Shown piece after piece: positions 39,891 through 47,797 of a stretch of 64,000 nt of DNA. The notes under the pieces were generated by a model. It worked only from the letters and a program-made list of their open reading frames with translations, was not told the origin of the DNA and did no database searches. Made by a program: the position numbers and the translations under genes. This DNA comes from JBDRCC01 sp043822065 [NCBI: archaeon]. Lineage in GTDB: Archaea > Undinarchaeota > CAZHTU01. The stretch is from NCBI GenBank assembly GCA_043822065.1, contig JBDRCC010000021.1:54691-118690 (forward strand), given 5' to 3'. The first letter of the stretch is position 1. Each line of letters opens with the position of its first letter.

Positions 39891-41544
39891 CCTTCCCGTT
39901 TCGCAGAATGAGCTTCCGGTCTATTCCCCTCAGCCCGCTGGTGTGGTGGGTTATTATTATGGTCGTCTTGCCCTTCGTCACCTTCTCGAGCGCACTATAG
40001 ACTGCTTTCTCAGACGCCTTGTCAAGGCTTGAGGTCGCTTCATCCAACACTATTATGTCGGGATTCTTCAGCACAGTCCTTGCTATGGATATCCTCTGCT
40101 TCTGCCCGCCAGAAAGGTTTGAGCCGCGCTGGCCAACACAGGTGTCATAGCCGTGGGGCAGGGACTTTATGAAGTCGTGTATGTTTGCGACCTTTGCTGC
40201 CTCCTCTACCTCTTGGTGGGTCGCGTTCAGCTTTCCGAAAAGTATGTTTTGCCTTATCGTTGTGTTGAACAGTACCGACTCCTGGCTTATCACTCCAATC
40301 TCCTTTCTGAGGGATGCAAGCTTAAGGTCCCTCAGGTCCTTCCCGTCCAGCTTAATGCTGCCCTTGACTGGGTCGTAAAACCGCATGAGCAGGTCAACAA
40401 TGGTCGACTTGCCCTCTCCGCTCGGGCCGCTGATAAGCACCTTCTCCCCTGGGTTTATCTCAAAATCAACCCCCCTCAGAACCGGCTTCTTTTGGTCGTA
40501 GGCAAAATGCACCCCGCTGAACTCAATCCAGCCCCGCACTCTTCCCAACCTCTTTGCCATCTTCCGTTCCTTCACCTCTGGCGCCGTGTCCAGGAAGCTG
40601 AAAACCCGGTCCACCGAGACCATCGTGCTCTGTATGGCTATGTTCACAGTCCCTAACGTAGACACCGGCCCGAAAAGCATTTCTATGTACGCCATCAGTG
40701 CGACAAGCGTCCCGAGGGTCATGATACCGACTATCACATAATACCCGCCAAGGGAGAATATGACAAACATCGGCATGAAGGTGACAAAACCTATCATGAC
40801 GCCAGCCATAGCTGATATCACCGAGATCTTCACGCTCATGTTTATCAGCGACTTAGACTTCTTCTTGTAAAGCTCGAGCTCGTACTTCTCCCTGATGAAT
40901 GTCTGCACGAGCTTAATCAGGGCGAGCTTCTCCTGCAGGAAGCCGAGGATGTCCGCGCTTCTCACGCGCAGTTTCCTCTTCTCAACCTTAATTTTTTTCC
41001 CGTAATGCAGCTGGAGCTTTACGTACAGCGGGAATACCAGCAGGGACGCAAGCGTCACCTTCCAGTTAAGGTAAAGGCAGACGACCAGTATTGCAGTGCC
41101 TGTGAATATGTTCAAAAGGACGTTCGTCAGCAGGATTTCTATAAGGTCGTTTATCCCCGCTACGTCAACAACAAGCCGGGTAAGTATGTCCCCAAGCTTC
41201 TTCTTGTTGAAAAAGCTCATGCCGAGGCGCTCAATGTGGGAAAACAGCTCCACCCTTACGTCATACGTTATCCGCTCTGTTAGGAGAGTTGACGCGTACG
41301 CCATCACAACAGATATCCCACTCCCTATAAGGAATATTCCGACATACAGGCATATCAAGATAACGAACAGGCGCATATTTCCCCCAATCAGGACATCGTC
41401 TATCAGTATTTTCATAAGATAGGGGTTTACAACAGAAATAAGCGAGGATACGACGAGAATAGAAAATGCGAGTGTGAACAGCCTCAAGTGCGGCCGTCCG
41501 TACTGCAGGACGCGGAATACCTTCCTTATGAATGTAGCTGGCAT
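39874..41544 (-). CDS. ABC exporter, transmembrane and ATPase domains fused
   Basis: 556 residues. About six membrane helices (20-320) precede a nucleotide-binding domain: Walker A GPSGEGKSTI near 371, signature LSGGQKQR near 475, Walker B DIIVLDEATSSLD and H-loop THH. This is the MsbA/LmrA-like exporter layout; homodimers export lipids, drugs or peptides. There is no peptidase-C39 domain. TATA on minus (ttttatatatt, 41565-41575) is 26 nt before ATG 41544. A small unknown gene lies just upstream on the same strand. The 3' end overlaps the giant surface gene by 17 nt (convergent). Confidence 0.9.
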   Translation of the reverse strand: MPATFIRKVFRVLQYGRPHLRLFTLAFSILVVSSLISVVNPYLMKILIDDVLIGGNMRLFVILICLYVGIFLIGSGISVVMAYASTLLTERITYDVRVELFSHIERLGMSFFNKKKLGDILTRLVVDVAGINDLIEILLTNVLLNIFTGTAILVVCLYLNWKVTLASLLVFPLYVKLQLHYGKKIKVEKRKLRVRSADILGFLQEKLALIKLVQTFIREKYELELYKKKSKSLINMSVKISVISAMAGVMIGFVTFMPMFVIFSLGGYYVIVGIMTLGTLVALMAYIEMLFGPVSTLGTVNIAIQSTMVSVDRVFSFLDTAPEVKERKMAKRLGRVRGWIEFSGVHFAYDQKKPVLRGVDFEINPGEKVLISGPSGEGKSTIVDLLMRFYDPVKGSIKLDGKDLRDLKLASLRKEIGVISQESVLFNTTIRQNILFGKLNATHQEVEEAAKVANIHDFIKSLPHGYDTCVGQRGSNLSGGQKQRISIARTVLKNPDIIVLDEATSSLDKASEKAVYSALEKVTKGKTTIIITHHTSGLRGIDRKLILRNGKVSAAS

Positions 41545-41582
41545 CTAACCACTAATAAGTTCTCAATATATAAAACAGCACA

Positions 41583-41620
41583 AAAAATGACGATGTAGCG
41601 GACGTCCGCCCGCTACATTT
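41583..41620 (-). terminator. Perfect hairpin terminator after the 90-residue gene
   Basis: atgtagcgg (41593-41601) pairs with ccgctacat (41610-41618) around acgtccgc. On the minus strand it follows the stop of the 41639 gene by about 20 nt and leads into a T-run (cgtcatttttt). It separates this gene from the ABC exporter promoter. Confidence 0.65.
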
Positions 41621-41638
41621 AAACAGTTTTTCTATTAA

Positions 41639-41902
41639 CTAGCTCCTAACTAGCTCCTCCGGTGGCAATAGCTCCCGTGGCTTCTTTGCCTGGCCTGGTG
41701 CCATGCCGCAGCCGAACTGCACCGGAATCCTTACTAGCTCTTCCCTTACTGGCAGTGCAGCAATAAGCTCTATCTGCCCTGAGAGAACTTCCCTCTGGAG
41801 TACCTCTTCAACTAGTTCGTCTTCCCTTCCGAAGCCTTTTCCTGGTGGCATTGCTGGAACACACACCATCATTTTTAGTTTTTCAAGTTTTTCTTTCATC
41901 AT
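41639..41902 (-). CDS. Small hypothetical protein with repeated EELVR motifs
   Basis: 87 residues from ATG 41902, chosen because an AGGTGA ribosome-binding site is 5 nt upstream; GTG 41911 is the longer alternative. No recognised family. It contains EDELVEE, REELVRIP and PEELVRS as a loose repeat, two single cysteines (MMVCVPAMPPG and QFGCGMAPGQ) in matching Pro/Gly contexts, and no membrane segment. The end of the gene has an 11-bp tandem duplication (aggagctagtt twice). A hairpin terminator follows and the ABC exporter is next downstream. An exported peptide precursor is possible, but nothing proves it. Confidence 0.45.
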   Translation of the reverse strand: MMKEKLEKLKMMVCVPAMPPGKGFGREDELVEEVLQREVLSGQIELIAALPVREELVRIPVQFGCGMAPGQAKKPRELLPPEELVRS

Positions 41903-41949
41903 AAAATTCACCTATCCTATCTATGCCACCACCTCTATAAAAATATTTC

Positions 41950-42723
41950 TCAAAACTCCAGGATAAGGTCAAGCCCCGTTCCGGCCCACAAAATCTTGGA
42001 ATACTCCGCATAATGGCGCTCCAAGGCACCCCCTTCCTGCAAAAGTTCCAGGTAGGACGGGTACTTCTTCCGCAGCTTGCGGTAGAACATTCTCAACTCC
42101 GGCACGCGCTCTTCCACAACAGGCTCGACTGCATCAAAAAAGCCATCCTGGGCGCAGAGGCTTGAAAACTTCTCACTGAGGCGCGCCTCGACGCCCGGGT
42201 CAATACTTGCCGTGAGCTCTCCGAACATCGCAAACCAGTCGACGCACGTCAGGTAGTTCATAAGCCTGAACCCGCTCCATTCAGAAGTCCGCTTAAACCA
42301 AGCCACAATGCCCTTGTCATCCACCTCTAGAACGCCCGAAATGAACTCCTCCAGGTAGCCCTTCCCAAATTCTGACCCGACAAGCCCCCAGGCAAAAAAG
42401 TCAAAGAAAGAGTCTAGCGAACGTATCACCCAAGCCCCAACCCGCGCATCCCGTTCGCCCCTCTCCATTTTTTTAAGAGCCGAAAGCTTCCCACCTATTT
42501 GCGGAGTTACTGCAGGCAGCACCCACCCCTCTTCTAGTATCTTTGCATGGCAGAGGTAGTGCAGAAAAATCGGCTCGTGCGCCTTCTCGTACGGCAGGTG
42601 CTCCATGACAAAAGTGTCGCCCTGCAAGTCGGCGACCCAATGAACCCCTTCAATAAGCCTAACTTTAGACATGAGCCTGAGCTTTTTTGCCCCCATCTCA
42701 AAAATCTCGTCGTACCCGGGCAT
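41950..42723 (-). CDS. Hypothetical protein with an HYLCH motif
   Basis: 257 residues from ATG 42723 (the frame opens at TTG 42732). It follows the VTT gene with 1 nt between stop and start, so they are coupled. EPIFLHYLCHAKILEEGW (about 50-67) resembles the HExxH helix of minimal zinc peptidases such as IrrE-like HELGHAKL, but the catalytic Glu is Tyr here. If related, it is a non-catalytic version. A conserved-looking KKMERGERDARVGAWVIRSLDSFFDFFAWGLVG follows. No membrane helices are evident. Function unknown. Confidence 0.55.
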   Translation of the reverse strand: MPGYDEIFEMGAKKLRLMSKVRLIEGVHWVADLQGDTFVMEHLPYEKAHEPIFLHYLCHAKILEEGWVLPAVTPQIGGKLSALKKMERGERDARVGAWVIRSLDSFFDFFAWGLVGSEFGKGYLEEFISGVLEVDDKGIVAWFKRTSEWSGFRLMNYLTCVDWFAMFGELTASIDPGVEARLSEKFSSLCAQDGFFDAVEPVVEERVPELRMFYRKLRKKYPSYLELLQEGGALERHYAEYSKILWAGTGLDLILEF

Positions 42724-42724
42724 T

Positions 42725-43333
42725 TTATACAAACACGAAGCCGAACCAGGCCGTTGCTATCCTGAACGAAAGCCAGACAATCGCGGTGTAGCTTATCAGC
42801 TTGGCAACAGTCACAAGTATTATGAAATCCCGCATCTTCATCTCGCTCAGCCCGGCGATGAACGCGACGATGTCGCCAGGGAATATAGGGAACAGGACGA
42901 AGATGAACAGTATTATGTTCCCATAGTAATCCCAGAATTTCTGGAAGGCGTCTATCGCCTCCTTGTCAACCCTCTTGTACACCCAGGCCTCCCTCAGCAT
43001 CCTTGCCGTGTAGAAGCTCACTATGAAGCCAAGGGTGTTGCCGAGCAGGGCCATGATGACTATAGTGTACAGCTTCTGCTGCCCGAGGACCGCCGCCCCG
43101 CCAATGACCGGCTCGGTTGGGAATGGGATAAGGGTGCCTGCAAGGAACGCCACAAAGAATATTCCCCACGGCCCGTAGTTCTCCGCGAGCGCAATACCCT
43201 TCTCGACGATGACCGGATTATTCAGCCCCCACTCGCGCAGGAAGTAAAGCGTCAGAAATATGATGATCAGCGAAACCACTGACACCATTGAGAAAATCTT
43301 GAAGTATTTTGTCTTTGTCAGTTTTTGCCGCAT
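42725..43333 (-). CDS. VTT/DedA-like membrane protein
   Basis: 202 residues with five or six hydrophobic segments. GTLIPFPTEPVIGGAAVLGQQKLYTIVIMALLGNTLGFIVSFYTARMLRE and FILFVLFPIFPGDIVAFIAGLSEMKMRDFIILVTVAKLI carry the VTT (SNARE-associated/DedA) signature: a re-entrant loop with E/F-x-P and the GD-x-xAFxAGxSxMxxxxF segment. Family members act as lipid scramblases or transporters. A minus TATA (agttttatagc, about 43357-43367) is 26-28 nt before ATG 43333. The next gene begins 1 nt after this stop. Confidence 0.85.
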   Translation of the reverse strand: MRQKLTKTKYFKIFSMVSVVSLIIIFLTLYFLREWGLNNPVIVEKGIALAENYGPWGIFFVAFLAGTLIPFPTEPVIGGAAVLGQQKLYTIVIMALLGNTLGFIVSFYTARMLREAWVYKRVDKEAIDAFQKFWDYYGNIILFIFVLFPIFPGDIVAFIAGLSEMKMRDFIILVTVAKLISYTAIVWLSFRIATAWFGFVFV

Positions 43334-43365
43334 CGCATTATATAATATAGAACAAAGCTATAAAA

Positions 43366-44001
43366 CTATTTCCTCAATTTCTTGTACTCTAAGTACGAGT
43401 ATGCCATCACATAAATCAGGAAGAAAATTATATACCCGACTATAATCAGCGCGGCGTGAGCCTTAAGCCACAAGGCGAATAAAAGCACAACCCCCGTCAG
43501 CTGGAGAAGCCTTCCGCCAACTTTATTCGTCCTCTTCCACACGCCTTCGTCGGCCAGCGCCCACGGCGTCCGCATCCCAATAAAATAGTTCCGCCTGCTG
43601 TTTATGCAAAGCTCCCCTGCGAAGTACAAAAGCGCCAAAAGCGCCGGCGCCATTGCGAAGTTCATGGAAAAGCTCCTGCCAAGGTTTGCGAAAAGGGCAA
43701 GGGCATAGATGTACGCCATGAACAGTATCATGACAAGCCTGAACCGCATGTACTCCCCCTCAAACTTCTTGAAGTTCTCCTTGTAGACCATTATCTTCGG
43801 GATAAGCATGAACAGCCCAAGCACGCCCAGGTTCACAAGCGGCAGAAGGAACGTGCCCCAAAACCTTGGCATATAGCCGTCAACTTCGCCTGCGGCGTTC
43901 CAGTGGCTCGCCATCCTCTCCGGCAGGGACGGATACAAAAAAGCCCCGGCTAAGAAAGTTACAGCTATGACTGCCAGTGCAATCCAGTCTTTTTTGCCCA
44001 T
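43366..44001 (-). CDS. SdpI-family membrane protein (DUF1648)
   Basis: 211 residues. The N-terminus YPSLPERMASHWNAAGEVDGYMPRFWGTFLLPLVNLGVL is the DUF1648 motif (P-x-H-W-N-x-x-G-x-x-D-x-x-x-x-K/R). It is followed by SdpI-like helices with NYFIGMRTPWALADEGVWKRTNKVGGRLL, matching the IGxRTPWTLxSExVWxxTHRxxG signature. SdpI gives immunity to the SdpC toxin in Bacillus; archaeal members have no known toxin. No toxin gene is seen here. Confidence 0.88.
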   Translation of the reverse strand: MGKKDWIALAVIAVTFLAGAFLYPSLPERMASHWNAAGEVDGYMPRFWGTFLLPLVNLGVLGLFMLIPKIMVYKENFKKFEGEYMRFRLVMILFMAYIYALALFANLGRSFSMNFAMAPALLALLYFAGELCINSRRNYFIGMRTPWALADEGVWKRTNKVGGRLLQLTGVVLLFALWLKAHAALIIVGYIIFFLIYVMAYSYLEYKKLRK

Positions 44002-44026
44002 ATTATGCCATAATGCGGGCCTGCTA

Positions 44027-45928
44027 CTAAACCTTTCCGTAATTCTTTTCGTAGAAGTCCCTGACTTCCTTCGGCGAGGGGATTTTGCACTTTTCCCAGG
44101 CGCCGATAATCTCCTTGAGCTTCTCCGCGCCTGTCTGCCCCTTGAACAGGTCCTTCATGAAGCCAGTCCGCTCCATTATGTCCCGCTTCCAGAACTCGAT
44201 TATCTGCTCCGGGGTGTAGAACCTTAGCAGGTTGAACCTCTTGCTGAAATCCTTCATGCCGTGCACCTGCTCGAGCTCCTTCGGGTCAGGCAGGAGATAC
44301 CCGTAGCACTGGTGCTTTATCCACTTCTTTATCTTCCTGTGCTCAATAAGGTCGACCAGCGCCTTTGAGTCGCGCACCGTTATCTTCTCGCCCTGCCCGA
44401 GGTACATCGGTTCGTCCCTGTCGTTCAGTTTTGATTTTCCGCTGTCGTCAAGGACTGGTATCTTGTTCCCGTGCTCATCTTCTTTCAGTACCTGATTCCC
44501 GTTAATGTCGAACTCGCCGACGCTTCCGGCGTTTACTATGAAGAACACGAGCTTCCCGCCCTCGCCAAGCCCCATATCAGAGTACATCTTGAGCTTCAGC
44601 AGCGCCTGCTGGCTCTGTTCGCGAACCATGAAGTCGGTAGCGGCATAAGAGCGCACCCGCGTTCCTGTCTTCTGCCCGAGAATCGCAGATGTGATAATCG
44701 TCTCACAGCCCGAGTCCAGCGCCACAGCCATCACAGGGTCTGTCACTCTGAACGCCGGATCCAGAACCTCGAACCTCTTGAAGCTGAGCGACTCGCTCTT
44801 GAGGTACTTCTTCCTCCCGCTTCCCCAGCCCGGGTTCAGCTCGCTGAACAGGAATATGAACCTGCCGTTTGTTGTTCCGGACGAGTCATACTTCGTGCAC
44901 TGAAGGCCCCCTACCTTTTGCCCTGGAATGACCTCCGGCACCTTGACATCGTGCCCGGCAATCTTCTTCATCACGTACCGCACGCCCTCGCAGTCGATGT
45001 TCATTGCAAGGACAACCGGCCTCTTGCCGTTCGGACCGGTTTCAGCCGACTTCATAAGACCCGGCCATTCCGGGCTGTCAGGGACAAGCCCCTGCGACTT
45101 TGCAAAGCTCGCAGCTTCGAGCCCAATCAGTTCGGCAGACTTTATCTTTCCGTTCTTGCCATACTCAGGCTTCCCAAGGAGCGCATCGTCCTGCTCCAAG
45201 TCAGGCCCGACTGACAGCGTCGTCTTTCCCGTCCCGCTCAGGCCCTTCATCACCCGGTCGCTCGTGCAGCCGGCGTGGTACGAGACCATCCCGTCGCCCT
45301 CGCCCCTGTTCCAGACAAGGGTCAGGTGCGGCTTCTTGTAGGCGCCGCCAAAATAGTCAACTCTAAGGCTCATCACCCTGCGGACGTCCTTGTCCATGTC
45401 GGAAAGGTCATAGAGCGTCAGCGGTGAGTCAGGGTCGTACTGCGGCCAAACTGCTTTGAGCCGTTTTTGGTACTCCTCAGGCAGCCGCTCCTGGACAACA
45501 TAGTTGAAGCACTTTGGCTTGACCCCTTTTTTCGGGGGAAAAATCATGAGCTTTATCATCCATGCCATGTACGCGGCGTGCGGGTTCTCAATGCTCGTCA
45601 CAACCCTGACGCCGGTCTCATACTCTGACTCTCCCTGGATTCCGTCCTGGACTATGACCTTGCAAGTCTTCAAATAATCCATCACAATCTCGTAAAGCTT
45701 CTTGCCGACCTTCGGATCGAACCTGTTCTGGTTCTTGCCGAGCTTGTAGCTTGCAGGGACCATGTAATTCGCCTTGTCCGGCCTCCTGCCCATCTGCGTC
45801 GAGGCGAACAGGTACTGCCCGTCCTTGGTGAAGACATAATACGGCTTCAGGAACTGTTTGAAGAATTCATCATTTGGGTTTAAAGTAATCCTCTTGTCGT
45901 CCAGCGCATATCCGGGTTGAAATTCCAT
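44027..45928 (-). CDS. pckA: Phosphoenolpyruvate carboxykinase (ATP type)
   Basis: 633 residues, longer than the usual 530-540 of bacterial PckA. Features are RVDYFGGAYKKPHLTLVWNRGEGDGMVSYHAGCTSDRVMKGLSGTGKTTLS with the kinase P-loop GLSGTGKTT near 229-237, MNIDCEGVRYV as the metal-binding loop, TNGRFIFLFSELNPGWGSG, and FVMREQSQQALLKL. It interconverts oxaloacetate and PEP with ATP, feeding gluconeogenesis. The extra length lies in a charged insert (DINGNQVLKEDEHGNKIPVLDDSGKSK) and the C-terminus. A GAGGTG ribosome-binding site and TATA (ccttaaatag, 45968-45976) precede it. Confidence 0.9.
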   Translation of the reverse strand: MEFQPGYALDDKRITLNPNDEFFKQFLKPYYVFTKDGQYLFASTQMGRRPDKANYMVPASYKLGKNQNRFDPKVGKKLYEIVMDYLKTCKVIVQDGIQGESEYETGVRVVTSIENPHAAYMAWMIKLMIFPPKKGVKPKCFNYVVQERLPEEYQKRLKAVWPQYDPDSPLTLYDLSDMDKDVRRVMSLRVDYFGGAYKKPHLTLVWNRGEGDGMVSYHAGCTSDRVMKGLSGTGKTTLSVGPDLEQDDALLGKPEYGKNGKIKSAELIGLEAASFAKSQGLVPDSPEWPGLMKSAETGPNGKRPVVLAMNIDCEGVRYVMKKIAGHDVKVPEVIPGQKVGGLQCTKYDSSGTTNGRFIFLFSELNPGWGSGRKKYLKSESLSFKRFEVLDPAFRVTDPVMAVALDSGCETIITSAILGQKTGTRVRSYAATDFMVREQSQQALLKLKMYSDMGLGEGGKLVFFIVNAGSVGEFDINGNQVLKEDEHGNKIPVLDDSGKSKLNDRDEPMYLGQGEKITVRDSKALVDLIEHRKIKKWIKHQCYGYLLPDPKELEQVHGMKDFSKRFNLLRFYTPEQIIEFWKRDIMERTGFMKDLFKGQTGAEKLKEIIGAWEKCKIPSPKEVRDFYEKNYGKV

Positions 45929-46080
45929 TGGCTTACACCTCGAAAGTCTTCTACTTAGCTGGGCGCACTATTTAAGGTTTTTCTTCCGCTGGAGTGCTGC
46001 TGCCTCCCGAGGTTATTTTAGCATACCTATACCTACCAACGGAACTAAAAGTGCAGAGGGGCATGCCGCCTTATAAAAAA

Positions 46081-47703
46081 TTATACTATGCCAAGCCGCC
46101 TTGCAGTTTTGGTTAGTATATCAGCGCACTGCAGGACCTGCTCAATAGGGCAGAACTCCTGGCTAGTGTGGGCGTAGTCCAGGTCCCCAGGCCCCTGGAC
46201 GACAACCTCTATCGGCACCTTATGCTTTTCCGATGCCAGCTTCAGCCAAAATGCTTCGCACGGGCCCATCGAGATTGTTTTTGCGCTTCCAAGCTCATTT
46301 TTTGTTGCTTCAAGCGCCTTAGAAATGAAGTCTGACTTCGTGTCCTGCAGATATCCCCGTGTCTTGAAGGAGAACCTTACCTTGCACTCAATTCCACCAT
46401 CCTTTGATGTGAGGGTCAGTACCTTTTGCTTGAGCCCGTAAACCGGATCCGGCTCTGTAGAGGTCGTGGCATCAGCGCTTCCAAACTGGCTCTTAAACCT
46501 TTTTGTAACTTCCCTGGAAATATGCTTCTCCATGTCCTTGAGCGGGTAGTCCGGGACTGTCCCCCACGAGCATAATGCAATGCCCTTGTTTGCCGGGGTG
46601 AGACTCTCACCCTTTTCTGCCTCAACAGCTGTCTTAAGCTTCAGGAGGAAGCATTTCATGGTCGGGTAGGGCCAGTCCCTTGGGAGCGTCTCCACGCCAA
46701 GCACGAAAGGCACGCCCCCATGTGAAAACAGCCCGCGCCCGTTGGTCTGCCTTACAAGCTCCCGGATTGCGCTCTTGCCCACCCCTGAATACGAGTGTGC
46801 TGATTCCCCCTCCACCTCAACCTCCTTTACCTTGCCGTATACCGCCATCTGCGGCGCCATAGGGTCGTGCGCCGCCGTCAGGCTTTCAGAGTAGAGCGGG
46901 ATGCCAGGGCGGATTTTTTCAAGCGAATAAACTGCCGGCAGGACCTTGAGCAGGTCGCCCACGGCATTCTTCGACTTAACCTCGACATTGAATATCATAT
47001 AGCCTATCCCAGAAACGCCGACGCAAAGCCTCGTGGGCTCAGTGATGTGGACATAGTCCGGCAGGAAGTCCGGACGGTGTGTAACCGAGTGGTCCGGAGA
47101 CAGGCCGACTAGCGCCCTCACGCCAGCAACATTCGTCTCCTCATTCTTCGTGTAAACCGCGCCAATAGTCCCGTTCAGGCTGGCCTCCCCGCTTAGCACG
47201 GCAGTGATTGCCCTCCTGTGCGCCAAAAAGATGCTCGCGACTCCGCCCTTCATGTCGCATGCCCCCCGCCCGTAAACATTCCCGTGAGAAATCTTTCCGC
47301 TGAACGGGTCTGCCTTTTTCAGCCTGTAGTCCTCGACCGTGACCGTGTCAACGTGCCCAAGCCAGAGGTAATACGGCCTGCGCCTTTTCTCATTCTCAAG
47401 AAGCACCAGGAGGTACTCCGGCTTTCTGATAAATCTCACGTAAATGCCTTTCCGGCTTCCAAGCCCAGAAAGGAAGCGCTTATACTCCTTCTCTAAGAAG
47501 TCAAGGACCTTGTCGCTTCCGCCCAAATCGCATACGAGCTCCCCACCCCGTCTGAACCACTCAACGCTTGGGATCTTCACAAGCTTGCTTAAAAGCTCAG
47601 CCGCCTCCGCGTAATCCTTGCTGTTGCGCACCATCAAGCTGATACTTGTTGCGTTGGGTATAATAATCTTTTCCCGAACGCCGCCTCCAGTCAAACTCTC
47701 CAT
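46081..47703 (-). CDS. M20 family metallopeptidase (ArgE/DapE-like)
   Basis: 540 residues from ATG 47703, because the minus TATA catataaacgg (47726-47736) is 28 nt upstream; the frame opens earlier at 47775 but before the promoter. Zinc ligands of the M20 fold are visible: LWLGHVDTV, YGRGACDMKGGVAS, a TKNEE pair, and a C-terminal His in YAHTSQEF. The dimerisation/lid domain carries ESAHSYSGVGKSAIREL. Family members cleave N-acyl amino acids or small peptides in the cytoplasm. The substrate is not clear; LysK/DapE/ArgE-like and carboxypeptidase roles are all possible. The family is usually about 400 residues, so this one is long. Confidence 0.85.
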   Translation of the reverse strand: MESLTGGGVREKIIIPNATSISLMVRNSKDYAEAAELLSKLVKIPSVEWFRRGGELVCDLGGSDKVLDFLEKEYKRFLSGLGSRKGIYVRFIRKPEYLLVLLENEKRRRPYYLWLGHVDTVTVEDYRLKKADPFSGKISHGNVYGRGACDMKGGVASIFLAHRRAITAVLSGEASLNGTIGAVYTKNEETNVAGVRALVGLSPDHSVTHRPDFLPDYVHITEPTRLCVGVSGIGYMIFNVEVKSKNAVGDLLKVLPAVYSLEKIRPGIPLYSESLTAAHDPMAPQMAVYGKVKEVEVEGESAHSYSGVGKSAIRELVRQTNGRGLFSHGGVPFVLGVETLPRDWPYPTMKCFLLKLKTAVEAEKGESLTPANKGIALCSWGTVPDYPLKDMEKHISREVTKRFKSQFGSADATTSTEPDPVYGLKQKVLTLTSKDGGIECKVRFSFKTRGYLQDTKSDFISKALEATKNELGSAKTISMGPCEAFWLKLASEKHKVPIEVVVQGPGDLDYAHTSQEFCPIEQVLQCADILTKTARRLGIV

Positions 47704-47797
47704 CGGAAAAGCACCCTTAGAAACCCATATAAACGGGCAAACTTTTATCATAATACGTGCGCCTAGCAGCCACATTTATTATATAGGGGGTTAAGAA

